This document shows positions 55,501-63,712 of a DNA stretch of 64,000 nucleotides, in pieces; the stretch's first letter is position 1; each line of letters starts with the position of its first letter. The notes beneath the pieces were generated by a model, which ran no database searches, had not been told where the DNA came from, and saw nothing but the letters and a program-made list of their open reading frames with translations. Both the position numbers and the translations under genes were made by a program. This DNA is from an uncultured Saprospiraceae bacterium (GTDB lineage Bacteria; Bacteroidota; Bacteroidia; Chitinophagales; Saprospiraceae), in the NCBI GenBank assembly GCA_937959115.1, contig CALGAW010000040.1, positions 62,001 to 126,000 of the forward strand. Reading direction: 5' to 3'.

Positions 55501-55598
55501 TTTTCTAGTTGTTGGGAGGAGAGGGAAATAGTGCTGCTCATTAAAAGTGCAACAAAAACGAAACACCTTGCCTTTTGAAATTCAAGTATTGTTCTCAT
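52551..55598 (-). CDS. secreted PQQ-type sugar dehydrogenase with LamG and Saprospiria-type C-terminus
   Basis: A 1,015-residue exported protein (signal ~1-28). Residues ~35-400 are a six-bladed propeller of the glucose/sorbosone dehydrogenase family: FAPDGRLFYGER, GVRGFAFDPNF, GSHNGGDVMFGSDGKLYFTTGDG, RAIYALGFRNPYAF and NYGHDGYT are typical. A chitobiase/beta-hexosaminidase C-terminal-like module (LYYTTDGSIPD), a PKD-like module (ADAGPDLIMEV) and a LamG domain (~570-760) follow. The last ~190 residues contain the HRNHIGIMT motif domain and two dockerin-like repeats (NGSDKAIWQVQNG, DLNQDGDVNGADR) ending FSSVPK. The enzyme may oxidise sugars outside the cell. The C-terminal domain probably does surface sorting but is not the type A T9SS domain. 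Confidence 0.82.
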   Translation of the reverse strand: MRTILEFQKARCFVFVALLMSSTISLSSQQLENGFVSDWMLRNMQDPASFEFAPDGRLFYGERITGELKVASLDPATNKFVSKATPFYQFDVPQQRHRSSGVRGFAFDPNFTANGYIYAFYMKDNPRHNRLVRIQANPNNPDVALPGETLLMEVPFNNSSSSGSHNGGDVMFGSDGKLYFTTGDGWNGGDNVQSLATFTGKVWRLNKDGTIPTDNPFYNQANGTFRAIYALGFRNPYAFSNLSPTNKIYVNDAVGGDKASVIQLSAGNNYGHDGYTGIGTASNIWANMSTNSAKVITGGAWYPNTGYWPATYKENYFAAFWGSNSAGAPGHITRAPSETNPNPVIFYDQVIIGGELKPVMLKIGPDDDLYYCMTDYETGNGEIHKIRYSGMAMSQTPTFSPPPGQYNNSQIVTINGSSNATLYYTTDGSIPDNTSQIYNTPIPVNSSMQIKAISYEPGFLPSIVTCGDYTIGQIPNIPPIADAGPDLIMEVNTIVTLNGSGTYDPDGNPLELQESWVQIGGPLVVIADEDETVANFTPTEPGCYTFKIEVEDIYGAVDYDIVVVQVVSILNDYLNCLVARWSFEEGSGGTVEDSSPNNNEGAIENATYSTDSPDGSNHSLSFTNPTDRVDAGNLDIYSNEVSFTFWAYLNSYTVSDARFISKAQGQYDVDHFWMLSTLNDSKFRFRLQTSSGATSTLVSPAGEVLLNEWTFLTATYDGAEMKIYKNASLIASMPKTGIILTDPFVDVALGNQPSSATGGTRNLDGKLDEMRIYSCALDQSQINQIYLSNYSSIQYCPATLDLCVFLEATYDSTANKMTNLLETRNLLPLTQPYNQSPWNYLGTETLEISNVVDWLLVSFRTSPLKVDEIAQTAGLLQTDGCIYFPEGSGIPANSTTQLYTVLEHRNHIGIMTPQLISVTDNRLSYDFRVADSYRIGAGIGQKELTNGNWGMPAGDIDQTDVGGYDINGSDKAIWQVQNGLFNAYLPGDLNQDGDVNGADRIMWQYNNGVFSSVPK

Positions 55599-55739
55599 TT
55601 CTTATTTTTTGTCTGTTTATCATTAGGACTGCTTGACAACTGCAACAATTCTGTCAATCTTGCTGTATTCCTTATGAACAATTTGTCTTAGTTTACCGCT
55701 TGTTTGATACAATTCTCCTATAATTTTTTGGTGTTATTT

Positions 55740-56014
55740 TCAATTCATTTTAAAAAACCGAATAAATGCCCTTGCCTCAGAAAACCCTAGAAGATAACTA
55801 ATTTCATCTATATTTCGGTCTTCAATAACGATAAATTTCTTTACCAATTTCATCTCAATGTGCTTAAAGCTAGTGTTTTGTTCGTATAATTTCCTTAGTA
55901 ACGTCCTTATCGATAAGTCCAGTCCAAGACTGACTTCTTTTAGAATAGATTTTGTGGTAATGTATCTAATATTATTCTTTTAACTTGTTCTGCTTTCTCT
56001 ACCTTTCCAGTAAT
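55740..56014 (-). pseudogene. broken AraC-family regulator (C-terminal DNA-binding part)
   Basis: The minus-strand frame ending at the TGA at 55740 encodes a double helix-turn-helix: LSIRTLLRKLYEQNTSFKHI, then DEISYLLGFSEARAFIRFFK, matching AraC-family DNA-binding domains. The expected preceding segment (AEQVKRIILDTLP) appears in the other frame and ends near 55950, so a one-base shift splits the gene around 55950-55957. Stops cut off both upstream frames, the effector domain is gone, and the C-terminus stops short of the usual WTG. This is a decayed gene located just downstream of the VOC gene. Confidence 0.7.
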
Positions 56015-56061
56015 TTAGTTAGGATTACAAGAGCATCCAGATCTTTATTTCAATTGAAAAA

Positions 56062-56436
56062 TCAAGCATTTTCAGTTAATGAAAGTAAGTTGCCATCAGG
56101 ATCTTTAAACCATGCTACCTTTGCTTTGCTTGGTGATGTCCAAATACCTAGATCATCCTGTGTAAGACCATTGTATCGTTCAAATACAACACCTTTTTTA
56201 ATTAGGGATTTTGCTTGGAGCTCTATCCCTTCAATCTTAAAGCCTAAAACGGTAAATGGTTGAGGATTTAAAATATCAACAATTGTAATTCTTAAGCAGA
56301 CGCCATTCCCTTCAAACTCTAGTGCATAGTTGTCTTCAGACACTAATCTTAGTCCTAGTGTATTCAAGAAGAATTGCTTGGACTGTTCTGGTTTTACGGT
56401 AGGTAAAAAGGCTGTTATTGTTGGTTCAAATAACAT
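56062..56436 (-). CDS. VOC superfamily (glyoxalase/bleomycin resistance-like) protein
   Basis: A 124-residue single VOC module pair (beta-alpha-beta-beta-beta twice): PTITAFLPTVKPEQSKQFF, LGLRLVSEDNYALEF, and the typical ending KVAWFKDPDGNLLSLTE. The metal-ligand pattern (His/Glu) is not complete: the position often taken by Glu is kept in ALEFEG and at the end, but His is not obvious. Function could be antibiotic binding, isomerase or dioxygenase; none can be chosen. The 3' neighbour is the AraC remnant. Confidence 0.8.
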   Translation of the reverse strand: MLFEPTITAFLPTVKPEQSKQFFLNTLGLRLVSEDNYALEFEGNGVCLRITIVDILNPQPFTVLGFKIEGIELQAKSLIKKGVVFERYNGLTQDDLGIWTSPSKAKVAWFKDPDGNLLSLTENA

Positions 56437-56573
56437 TTTCTTGTGTGATTAAACTTGTGATTGATCGTTATGGTAGTATTTCTAATAAATCTTAAAATAA
56501 TGATTCTTAAGGATATATTGACAGAATGAATCAATTTCCTGTGTTCAATCAACACTCCTTTTGGCTTTCCTGT

Positions 56574-57275
56574 TTATTCTTCTGCGAGTCTACCCTGTCT
56601 TCTGAGCTTTTTAACGGTACGTTCGTTGGGTAAATCTTCTGGATAAAACAGAATTTGTCTACCCAAGGTCCCTTTTAATCGATAGAAAAAGGATTCCCTT
56701 TCCTTGATGGAAATAAAATCCTCTTCAATTGCGACCTGTCCATTAATCGAAGGATCGGTATAATTTGCAGTGTTAATTGAATCTAAGATCAGAGGGATAA
56801 GATCAATCGGCAATTCCAGTTTGTTGACCATTCCTTTCAATGATTTTGCTTGAAACGGATCTGTAGCAAAAGCGACTCTTTCTAGTCCGTTTCTTTTAGC
56901 AACTAAGTAACCATAGTAAACGTTTTCAGAGCTGTGTTCAGCCAGCGTATCTAGTAGAATATTTGAGGGAGACACACCTAGGGCCTTGCCATATTCTGCC
57001 ATTATTTTGGCTTCTGAGTATTGTGTATAAACAGCTCCTCCAGAATAGATGATGTTCTCTGTAATTCCGTGTTCATACAGATAATAAGACCATAGTACTC
57101 TATTTCGCATTGTTGGAGACCAAGTCAATCCATCGAACGGAACGCCAGGAACAATGATCGCATCGTAGGGCGCTTTTGCTTGAGCTTCTTTGTAAAGACT
57201 TAATGACTTCTTAGTTGAAAATGAACAGCTTGAGACCAAGATTGTAAGGAGAATTATACTGAGTGATTTTGTCAT
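56574..57275 (-). CDS. YdcF-like DUF218 lipoprotein
   Basis: A 233-residue lipoprotein (lipobox LVSSC, Cys16). The DUF218 fold starts at YDAIIVPGVPFDG, with RVLWSYYLYEHG, NIIYSGGAVYT, AEYGKALGV and AEHSSENVYYGYLV; the acidic and SGG motifs match the YdcF family, which may bind S-adenosylmethionine. It differs from SanA (19031-19684) in being lipid-anchored. A TAAATTTG box lies upstream. Function unknown. Confidence 0.78.
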   Translation of the reverse strand: MTKSLSIILLTILVSSCSFSTKKSLSLYKEAQAKAPYDAIIVPGVPFDGLTWSPTMRNRVLWSYYLYEHGITENIIYSGGAVYTQYSEAKIMAEYGKALGVSPSNILLDTLAEHSSENVYYGYLVAKRNGLERVAFATDPFQAKSLKGMVNKLELPIDLIPLILDSINTANYTDPSINGQVAIEEDFISIKERESFFYRLKGTLGRQILFYPEDLPNERTVKKLRRQGRLAEE

Positions 57276-57348
57276 TTAGATGATGATTAAAGGGAAGCTA
57301 CTTGTTTTCTTTATTAATACTAAACATTGGTCGCAATGTACTTTTGTC

Positions 57349-57356
57349 CAAATTTA
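57349..57356 (-). promoter_or_regulatory. candidate -7 element TAAATTTG
   Basis: Minus-strand match to TAnnTTTG 73 bp upstream of the DUF218 lipoprotein start. The gap 57276-57505 otherwise shows no gene that I can support. Confidence 0.35.
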
Positions 57357-57505
57357 GTAAAAACGTTGGTTAGATTGTGTTTTTTATTGAATACAAGGCT
57401 TCAAAACCACAAGGTTCTATTTGTAGTATTTTATAATCGTTCCATTTTTGTCTATGATTTGCATAATATGGCGTGTACCCACATAGGGCGCTTGAACATT
57501 TTACA

Positions 57506-58492
57506 CTACATTGTGTGTAGTTTTCCTTTTTTCCATATTGCAATGTCTTCTATTAATTTATCAGCTTCTTGGATTTTAGAAGAGTGATTCCAGAAAGTAT
57601 GGAACATTTCATCATATTTTATAAGCGTTGTTTCGGTATTGAGAGCCTTTAAGTTTTCATTTAGCCTCAGTACTTGGTCTAATAACATTTCGTGCGTTCC
57701 AATGGCGATAAGAGTCTTTGGGAGTTTGACCAAGTTAGTTGAATTAAACCCTACTGGGTATTCATGTTGAATTTCTTTTTTGCCTACATAGGTGTTGTAA
57801 CATTCAATCAAATAATCACCATCAGCCACATCTTTTTCTTTGTTTGTTTGAATAGTCCCAGTTTTAGAAGTTGGTTCTACCCATGGTGAAATTAAAAAGC
57901 AACCTTTTATTCTTGATTTATTAGCAGGCGTCATATTCCTAAAAACGGATAGAACCAATGCCCCTCCTGCCGAATCTCCACCCAAGTGGAATTTGTTGTC
58001 CTTATGCTCATTCAATATCGATTCTACAAATTTGGTAGAAAATACATGCGCTTTAGGGTACGGTTCTTCTGGAGCAGTTGGATAGAACGGAGCAAGTACT
58101 TCCGAGTTTGTACTTAAAGCCAATTTTGAAATAAATTCTATAATTACGATTGGAGAACCTGTGACATATCCTCCGCCGTGGAAGTAGATAATCGAGTTTT
58201 CTATTTTACCCTCTGTTTTTGGTGTAATCTTTAAATAACTTCTCCCCTCATTTTGTATTTTTTTAACAACGAGTTGGTTTCCAAATTTTGCTTTTGGCTT
58301 ATAATTTTTGGACAACGATTTTAACCATGTTAGCCCGAACTTATTAGAGGTTAAAAGTGTATATCTTGTTGTAGCCCAAATCAACTCCGTTTGCAGATTC
58401 CAATTACTTACATGCTTTTTCCCCAAAAGACGTTTGCAAAGAACCTCAATTATTTTTACTAAAATTCCAATTGTATACCTAAATACTTTCAT
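57506..58492 (-). CDS. alpha/beta hydrolase fold-3 esterase (HSL family)
   Basis: A 328-residue hydrolase of the hormone-sensitive lipase/bacterial esterase group. The oxyanion HGGG box is in IIYFHGGGYVTGSP, the nucleophile elbow is GDSAGGAL (HLGGDSAGGALVLS), and a late Asp (EMLLDQVLRL) and His (MFHTFWNH) could complete the triad. A hydrophobic N-terminal segment (~1-20) may anchor it. It should cleave short-chain esters or related lipids. The gene is single; the next minus-strand gene is 230 bp downstream. Confidence 0.88.
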   Translation of the reverse strand: MKVFRYTIGILVKIIEVLCKRLLGKKHVSNWNLQTELIWATTRYTLLTSNKFGLTWLKSLSKNYKPKAKFGNQLVVKKIQNEGRSYLKITPKTEGKIENSIIYFHGGGYVTGSPIVIIEFISKLALSTNSEVLAPFYPTAPEEPYPKAHVFSTKFVESILNEHKDNKFHLGGDSAGGALVLSVFRNMTPANKSRIKGCFLISPWVEPTSKTGTIQTNKEKDVADGDYLIECYNTYVGKKEIQHEYPVGFNSTNLVKLPKTLIAIGTHEMLLDQVLRLNENLKALNTETTLIKYDEMFHTFWNHSSKIQEADKLIEDIAIWKKGKLHTM

Positions 58493-58645
58493 CTTATTTG
58501 TTTATTATACACAACGGTCAGTAGTCTCGCCGTAGTAATAGCACGAGCAAATATATAAACTTAAGATTTAGCACAAACATTAGATGCTAGGAAAATTGAA
58601 AATTATTCCAAGCAATTTTACTAGCAGTGTGTTGTTGGTATGTAG

Positions 58646-58801
58646 CCTGCTGTATCCCAAGTATTTGAAATTGCGGCCGTGTTACATTCTTATGAACATA
58701 ATTGGTTATCGGATCACCCAACATATAAAGTGGATTGGATGGATTGGTGTTACCATAATTTGACGTTAGAAAATAAAGTCTTACATTTATGGTACATCTA
58801 G
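58646..58801 (+). pseudogene. unidentified open stretch, possible gene remnant
   Basis: Between the esterase and the tailspike-like gene, a 51-codon stop-free stretch (after a TAG, before a TAG at 58799) is rich in Trp, His and Tyr: VFEIAAVLHSYEHNW, then DHPTYKVDWMDWCYHNL. It lacks a start codon. I cannot place it in a family. It may be a decayed gene end; chance is possible. The remainder of 58493-58920 shows nothing else. Confidence 0.25.
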
Positions 58802-58920
58802 AGATTCATTTATTCTTACCAAATTCACTACTGTTCATTTTTTTTTCAAGCCTCTATACTAAGCCAGTTTCTATAATTGTCAGGTGTTAATCATGTGACT
58901 AAATTTTAAGATTAATGTGT

Positions 58921-60762
58921 ATGAAGCGTTTATTTCTAGTCAATTGTTTCTTGTTCATTGTATTTTTACAAGCATCGGCACAATTGCATGTTACAGAATT
59001 TGGAACATCAATTAGAGCGGACACTGCTGCTCCACATCCGAGCTCCATACTTGATGTTCAAAGCTCAAGTAAAGGGGTCTTAGTTCCTAGAATGACAGGA
59101 GCCAACAAATTTGCTATAGCTTTGCCTGCTAAAGGTCTTTTAGTCTTCGATACAGATCGTAATTGCTATTCATATTATGATGGCATACAGTGGGTTGATA
59201 TTGCTAAAGCCAATAGTGATTTGTTGACGCTGGAACAAGCAAAATTGATCAAAGTAGAAGGAGATTATTTAGAAACAACTGGCTATTATATAAATGGCGA
59301 CGGTGGCGATGGCAAGTACATTAAAGGGACTCCGACTGTTCCATTGTTGGGGTTTACTGATTTATCTGGGCAAGATTGGAAACTAATCGATCCAATCATT
59401 AAGCCTGAACATGCTGGCTCAGATGGGACAGTAATAAAAGACACACCAGCCATGCTTGCAATTGCTTCGGATCCTCGGAAAAAGCGAATCAACGGCGCAT
59501 ACAAAGTCAATAGTGATATTGATCTGGCGGGGAACTCCATATGGGAAGGGACTGGATCTATTGAGCTAGACAATGCCAGCATAACTGCAGGATTGGTGGC
59601 AGATGCTAGACACATATATTTCGGAGCCATAAAATTATCATTGATAAATAGTTCAACGAACTACGCTATTAAATTGGGGTATTTAGCAAGGAGAATACAT
59701 TTTGATAAAACTAAGATTCTTGGCTCTACTGGTCATGGTGTTTGGGTCAATGGCGCTTACATTATCGATTGGGATGTTCCCTACATTGTTAATGTTGCTG
59801 GAAGGGCTTTATGTGTTGAGCATAACACTACTTTTGATACAGGAGGCAATGCGATAAACTTCAACGGTGGAGAAATTCAAAATGTTGGATTTGGCCAAAG
59901 TGTTTGGGCTATTTATCTTGAAAAAGTAAAGCAAATAACGTTTGACAAAACGATCATAGAAGGTGTTTATGGTGGCATTGAAACAGGAAAAGAAGTTCTT
60001 GGTTTGAATCTTGAAGCAAAATACTTTGAAGGATGCAAGGAAGGAATATTAAAATCGAAAGGCACTGCTACTGATGCTCAAGCTGACAGAGGTGGTCAAG
60101 TGGTAGGGCTAAATATCCCTGCAGGTACGGTGCTGTTTCAACGATCGTCAGAATTAACAACCATCATAGAGTTGGACGATGTTATTGAATGGACGTGGCC
60201 ATCTGGTTCTGCAATATACGCTGAAGCAAATGCAGCAGGTGATCCTATTGTGAAAATTGGCGAGCTTGCTCCTAACCGGGCACGAGGTGGTATCGGGAAG
60301 CAGTACTTGACAGCACCAAATAGTTTTCTTCAGAACAACACCCGTCGATTCGGGTTTCCGAAAACACGTAATTTTAATCTGGACAAACCATTGTCGGCAA
60401 CAGGGACATCTGAACGCTGTTATTTCGACCTCACTGGACTTAGTTACCCTGCAAGGATGTATGATCTTGTTTTGCTAGTCGATACAGATAGCTCGGGTGA
60501 TGCCGTTTTTCAGGTGTCTGGGGTTCGTGCGGATGGCACCTATACAGAAACCGGCTCAGGAGGATGGAGAACGTTAACACGTACTGTGCCAGCTGGAATG
60601 TCGAAAATTGTGCTCTTTGGAGCGCTTCATGATGGTGGTTGGCCAGTGGTGTTGCCTGAGTACGTGCGACTGCGACGAGTAGGCGGTGCATCGGCCGACA
60701 CGGCTGGTGAAGTAAAAATAATATCCGCAAACATAACGACGTATGAAAACAATGTAGATTAA
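58921..60762 (+). CDS. secreted tailspike-like beta-helix protein
   Basis: A 613-residue exported protein from the ATG of MKRLFLVNC (the ATG at 58915 is possible). Signal peptide ~1-21. Residues ~30-100 match the Bacteroidota N-terminal module SSILDVQSSSKGVLVPRMT...GLLVFDTD...YYDGIQW. Residues ~110-165 (YYINGDGGDGKY) resemble the head-proximal part of phage tailspikes. Residues ~165-400 look like a right-handed beta-helix with polar turns (HGVWVNGAYIIDW, GGNAINFNGG, GGIETGKEV). The C-terminal ~130 residues form a beta-sandwich (RCYFDLTGL...GGWRTLTR). The 3' third is richer in G and C than its neighbours. No T9SS type A tail is seen. It may bind or cut a polysaccharide. Confidence 0.7.
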   Translation: MKRLFLVNCFLFIVFLQASAQLHVTEFGTSIRADTAAPHPSSILDVQSSSKGVLVPRMTGANKFAIALPAKGLLVFDTDRNCYSYYDGIQWVDIAKANSDLLTLEQAKLIKVEGDYLETTGYYINGDGGDGKYIKGTPTVPLLGFTDLSGQDWKLIDPIIKPEHAGSDGTVIKDTPAMLAIASDPRKKRINGAYKVNSDIDLAGNSIWEGTGSIELDNASITAGLVADARHIYFGAIKLSLINSSTNYAIKLGYLARRIHFDKTKILGSTGHGVWVNGAYIIDWDVPYIVNVAGRALCVEHNTTFDTGGNAINFNGGEIQNVGFGQSVWAIYLEKVKQITFDKTIIEGVYGGIETGKEVLGLNLEAKYFEGCKEGILKSKGTATDAQADRGGQVVGLNIPAGTVLFQRSSELTTIIELDDVIEWTWPSGSAIYAEANAAGDPIVKIGELAPNRARGGIGKQYLTAPNSFLQNNTRRFGFPKTRNFNLDKPLSATGTSERCYFDLTGLSYPARMYDLVLLVDTDSSGDAVFQVSGVRADGTYTETGSGGWRTLTRTVPAGMSKIVLFGALHDGGWPVVLPEYVRLRRVGGASADTAGEVKIISANITTYENNVD

Positions 60763-60885
60763 TGTGCGAGCCTCTAGCTCTTTTTCTGATTTATTTCCTA
60801 GAGATTACATTTCTGGAAATTGTCAAAAGATAAAAATGATCGTTTACGTCAATATTATAGTGCATAAAAAAATGAAATAGAATTA

Positions 60886-61548
60886 ATGAACGAATTAAAA
60901 ATCACAGGTGGAGCAAGAATTGGAATGGCAAATGCTACATGGCCATTTGCAACTTTAAAAGTCAACAAGGATAAATTAGAACTCAATGCATCAATTGTAG
61001 GCAATCTTGTTTTTCAACCGTCAAACATAAATTCCATTGAACCATATACACAGATCCCCCTAATAGGACAAGGAATCAAAATCAATCATAATGTTGACTC
61101 ATACAAGGAAAAAGTAATTTTTTGGACATTCAAGAATCCTCAAACTGTAATTAACCAAATTAAACAAACCGGATTCTTGAACAAAGAAAAAGAACCAAAA
61201 GTGAATTCAAACGAAGAAATTCAAAACAGACAAAAAAGTGGTGGATCCCCAGTTAAAAAATCAATAGCAATAGGTGCCGTAGTTATTTGGAATCTCCTTT
61301 TTCTAATTGATTTCATTCCATTTTTTCAAGGTAAATCAGAAGGACTGCCAATTGGAAATGGAATACTAACGGCATTAGGGCTTTTATTCTTAAGTGCTTT
61401 ACTAAGTCTAATATCATCAGATTTCAGAGGATTGATATTGAAAGATGGTAGAACTCTTGAAGACATAAAGAAGTTCTCAATTTTCATTATGTTAATTAGT
61501 GGCTTCATGATGTTCAATTTTGTAATAATAACAAAAACAATGAATTGA
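60886..61548 (+). CDS. membrane protein with N-terminal PH-like domain
   Basis: A 220-residue protein with no signal peptide. Residues ~1-95 are beta-rich (ITGGARIGMANATWPFATLKVNKDKLELN...) and resemble a bacterial PH-like domain. A charged linker (NKEKEPKVNSNEEIQNRQKS) leads to three hydrophobic helices (~125-143, ~158-176, ~198-216). Family and function are unknown. The gene ends TGA and the same frame stays open for 67 further codons (see next). Confidence 0.55.
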   Translation: MNELKITGGARIGMANATWPFATLKVNKDKLELNASIVGNLVFQPSNINSIEPYTQIPLIGQGIKINHNVDSYKEKVIFWTFKNPQTVINQIKQTGFLNKEKEPKVNSNEEIQNRQKSGGSPVKKSIAIGAVVIWNLLFLIDFIPFFQGKSEGLPIGNGILTALGLLFLSALLSLISSDFRGLILKDGRTLEDIKKFSIFIMLISGFMMFNFVIITKTMN

Positions 61549-61752
61549 AAATACGACACCATAACAATAGATGATGATGATCGCATATCTCTTCGTGCCT
61601 CAGAGAGACGTTTTAATGAGGTGGCTTTTTTAGAAATATTCAAGGATCTAAGGTTCGTACAATGTTCAAGAATAAGCGTTTCAAAGAATACAGTTAAACA
61701 TTACGTACCCCAAATAATAAGGCTTCAGGAAGGTAAGACTTACGCTTTTTGA
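61549..61752 (+). other. open stretch after the PH-like gene stop
   Basis: In frame with the preceding gene after its TGA, 67 codons without stop encode a charged, protein-like sequence (SLRASERRFNEVAFLEIF, then ISVSKNTVKHYVPQIIRLQ). No start codon or RBS is clear. It may be a remnant of a longer gene or a chance opening; a read-through extension is also conceivable. Confidence 0.25.
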
Positions 61753-61784
61753 TAAGGGGAACCAGCCTGCATCACCATAAATAT

Positions 61785-62834
61785 TCAATCGATTTTAATC
61801 CATTTTTGCAATTTTATGACGTTAGCATCCTGCTTGATCATCATGAGATAAACTCCAGGAGGGTAATCCTCTATCCGCAACTTGGTTTGTGTAGATGTAG
61901 TCGTATTTTTTTTGAGTAGAATTCCCTGCATATTGTATATAAGCAGCTCTATTGGTTGTTCAACGGGTTGTTCAACGATTAGGAATTTGTTTGTTGGATT
62001 CGGAAAAATTGAAATAGAGGGATTAGAAAAATCTAGCGTGTTTACTGGCGGGTTTAAAGGATTTCCTGGGATTTTAGATGCTAAATCCACAAAACTATGT
62101 ACGGGATAAATGCACTGGACTACCCGATCACCTACATCCGCAATATTATTTTTCACCACAATCGAAACAATCTGGCTTTGAAAATCGGGATTTCCGTGTC
62201 CAAATCCTACGAAGATGGTATCCTTTTTCATTAAGGCACCATAAGCATTGAGTCCACTAATAGAAATACTCAATGGAAATCGGTTTATAATATTCCCAAA
62301 TCGATTCATGCAAATAAGGGTATCCATGCGGCCTACACCTGAAAAGAACCATGCCCTTCCTAAATCATCTACAGCAATATCCGCAATTTGATTATAATAC
62401 GAAGAAATAAGTGTAGGTGCATTTTCACCATCAAAATGAAAAATGCCATCACTGTTACCTCGCAAAATGAAATAGAAATCGTTTTTAAAACCACCTAAGC
62501 CTGCAGTAAACGTAGGCAAGGTGTATGCAAATGACACCCAGTTACTCCCATTCCAATAACTTAAGCCATTATTGCCTCCAGTACAGGTAACAAAGGTGTT
62601 TAAAGTAGTATCCGGGCTAATTGGAATATGTCCAATAGCAAATTCTCCTAAGCGTCCAGACACGAAGTCACCTTTGTAGATAGGAGTCTGACCATCAATT
62701 TCCCATGATTTAATCGTGGAGTTAAACGTTGTCCAGATGCAATTATCATGACAGTCTGTCAAGTCAACAATTACCTGACCTTGCAGGATGGTCGTTAAGC
62801 CTAGAAGGCAAATTATCTGTGTGATTTTATTCAA
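61785..62834 (-). CDS. T9SS-sorted propeller-like secreted protein
   Basis: A 349-residue protein with signal peptide ~1-20 (...ILQGQ). The middle (~30-250) contains repeating WxxDGxTP-like and FDGxxAPxL strands (IAVDDLGRAWFFSG) that suggest a beta-propeller of the two-component-regulator/Kelch kind. Residues ~265-349 are a T9SS type A sorting domain (ISIFPNPTNKFLIVEQ...PPGVYLMMIK...KWIKID). A tandem PVEQ repeat (VEQPVEQPIE) begins the domain. No enzyme residues are seen. A small open frame lies just upstream on the same strand. Confidence 0.75.
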   Translation of the reverse strand: MNKITQIICLLGLTTILQGQVIVDLTDCHDNCIWTTFNSTIKSWEIDGQTPIYKGDFVSGRLGEFAIGHIPISPDTTLNTFVTCTGGNNGLSYWNGSNWVSFAYTLPTFTAGLGGFKNDFYFILRGNSDGIFHFDGENAPTLISSYYNQIADIAVDDLGRAWFFSGVGRMDTLICMNRFGNIINRFPLSISISGLNAYGALMKKDTIFVGFGHGNPDFQSQIVSIVVKNNIADVGDRVVQCIYPVHSFVDLASKIPGNPLNPPVNTLDFSNPSISIFPNPTNKFLIVEQPVEQPIELLIYNMQGILLKKNTTTSTQTKLRIEDYPPGVYLMMIKQDANVIKLQKWIKID

Positions 62835-62852
62835 AATACTGCTATTTAATAC

Positions 62853-62981
62853 TTACAATGGCAACTCTAAATACTGAACATGATCTGCGCATTCGTCTTT
62901 CTTAATTCTGAATTGGTTTGAGCATGAAGGATGCAGGAAATACCTACCAATAGAAGTGTTGTTAATTTCGAACGCAGACAT
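62853..62981 (-). CDS. possible small protein of 42 residues
   Basis: An ATG-started frame (MSAFEINNTSIGRYFLHPSC..., ending LELPL) lies 18 bp upstream of the propeller protein's start. It has two cysteines and a protein-like composition, but no clear ribosome site (AAAAGAAACG before the ATG) and no recognisable family. It may be a leader peptide, a small real gene, or chance. Confidence 0.25.
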   Translation of the reverse strand: MSAFEINNTSIGRYFLHPSCSNQFRIKKDECADHVQYLELPL

Positions 62982-63119
62982 CGTTTCTTTTTAAAATTTT
63001 ATCCGTTTATAGAATTAATTACTTAGTATAAATATATAGATTTTTTTTTGGTGACGGAGTAATTTCTATATATAATATTTGCACACCAATGAAAAGTTGT
63101 TGCTTTTATAAGCATTAAA

Positions 63120-63599
63120 TTAAGCGTCAATTGCTTCCCATTTTTCATTAATAGTATTAAGGGTTATGATTAGAAAAACTAAAGAAATTATTTCAAAAAG
63201 TACTCTTAACCAATGCATAAATTCCCATTTTTTTAATGCAGATTTTAAATCGTTCGCATTAAGATATACATTGTAGAATTGCTGATTAGCATCCTTAAAA
63301 TAGATATAGAAAATTGCAATTATTAAAAGAGCAAAAAAAGAAGAGACAATTGAATATTTTAAAGCACTAAGTTGGTTAAAAAAACAATAAGCGCTAATGC
63401 TTATAGGAATCATTGTAGCGATAATCGTTAGAATGGAAAAAAATCTGCCAATTAGCGGGCCAAATTTAGAATAGTATTCATAAAACTCTGTTTTAGATAA
63501 CGACTTCCAATATGGAACTAATAAAAGACCTTCTGTAATTTGACTTCCTAAAAAAATGGAAAAAACTATAATTGATAAAAAAAATAAAATCCGATTCAT
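63120..63599 (-). CDS. DUF1772-like small membrane protein
   Basis: A 159-residue protein with four predicted membrane helices (~4-26, 45-67, 80-98, 128-148). The loop with GLLLVPYWKSLSKTEFYEYYSKFGP resembles DUF1772 proteins, which often have a short polar loop of this kind after helix 1. Function unknown. The gene lies 113 bp upstream in sequence of a partial Crp/Fnr gene on the same strand, so they may belong together. Confidence 0.6.
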   Translation of the reverse strand: MNRILFFLSIIVFSIFLGSQITEGLLLVPYWKSLSKTEFYEYYSKFGPLIGRFFSILTIIATMIPISISAYCFFNQLSALKYSIVSSFFALLIIAIFYIYFKDANQQFYNVYLNANDLKSALKKWEFMHWLRVLFEIISLVFLIITLNTINEKWEAIDA

Positions 63600-63712
63600 A
63601 CAATGACTATTTTATAGTTTAAACAAGCCCCTAAAAAGGCAATGCCTACAATAATTTTCAATGCAAAGGAAAATACTTTTCTGTGTTGTTACATTTACAT
63701 AAGTAATTAAAA

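Noticed and set aside
57276-57505. Short protein-like pieces on the minus strand (for example MQIIDKNGTIIKYYK)
   Set aside because: They are too short, in different frames, and lack a family match; recorded only as noise.
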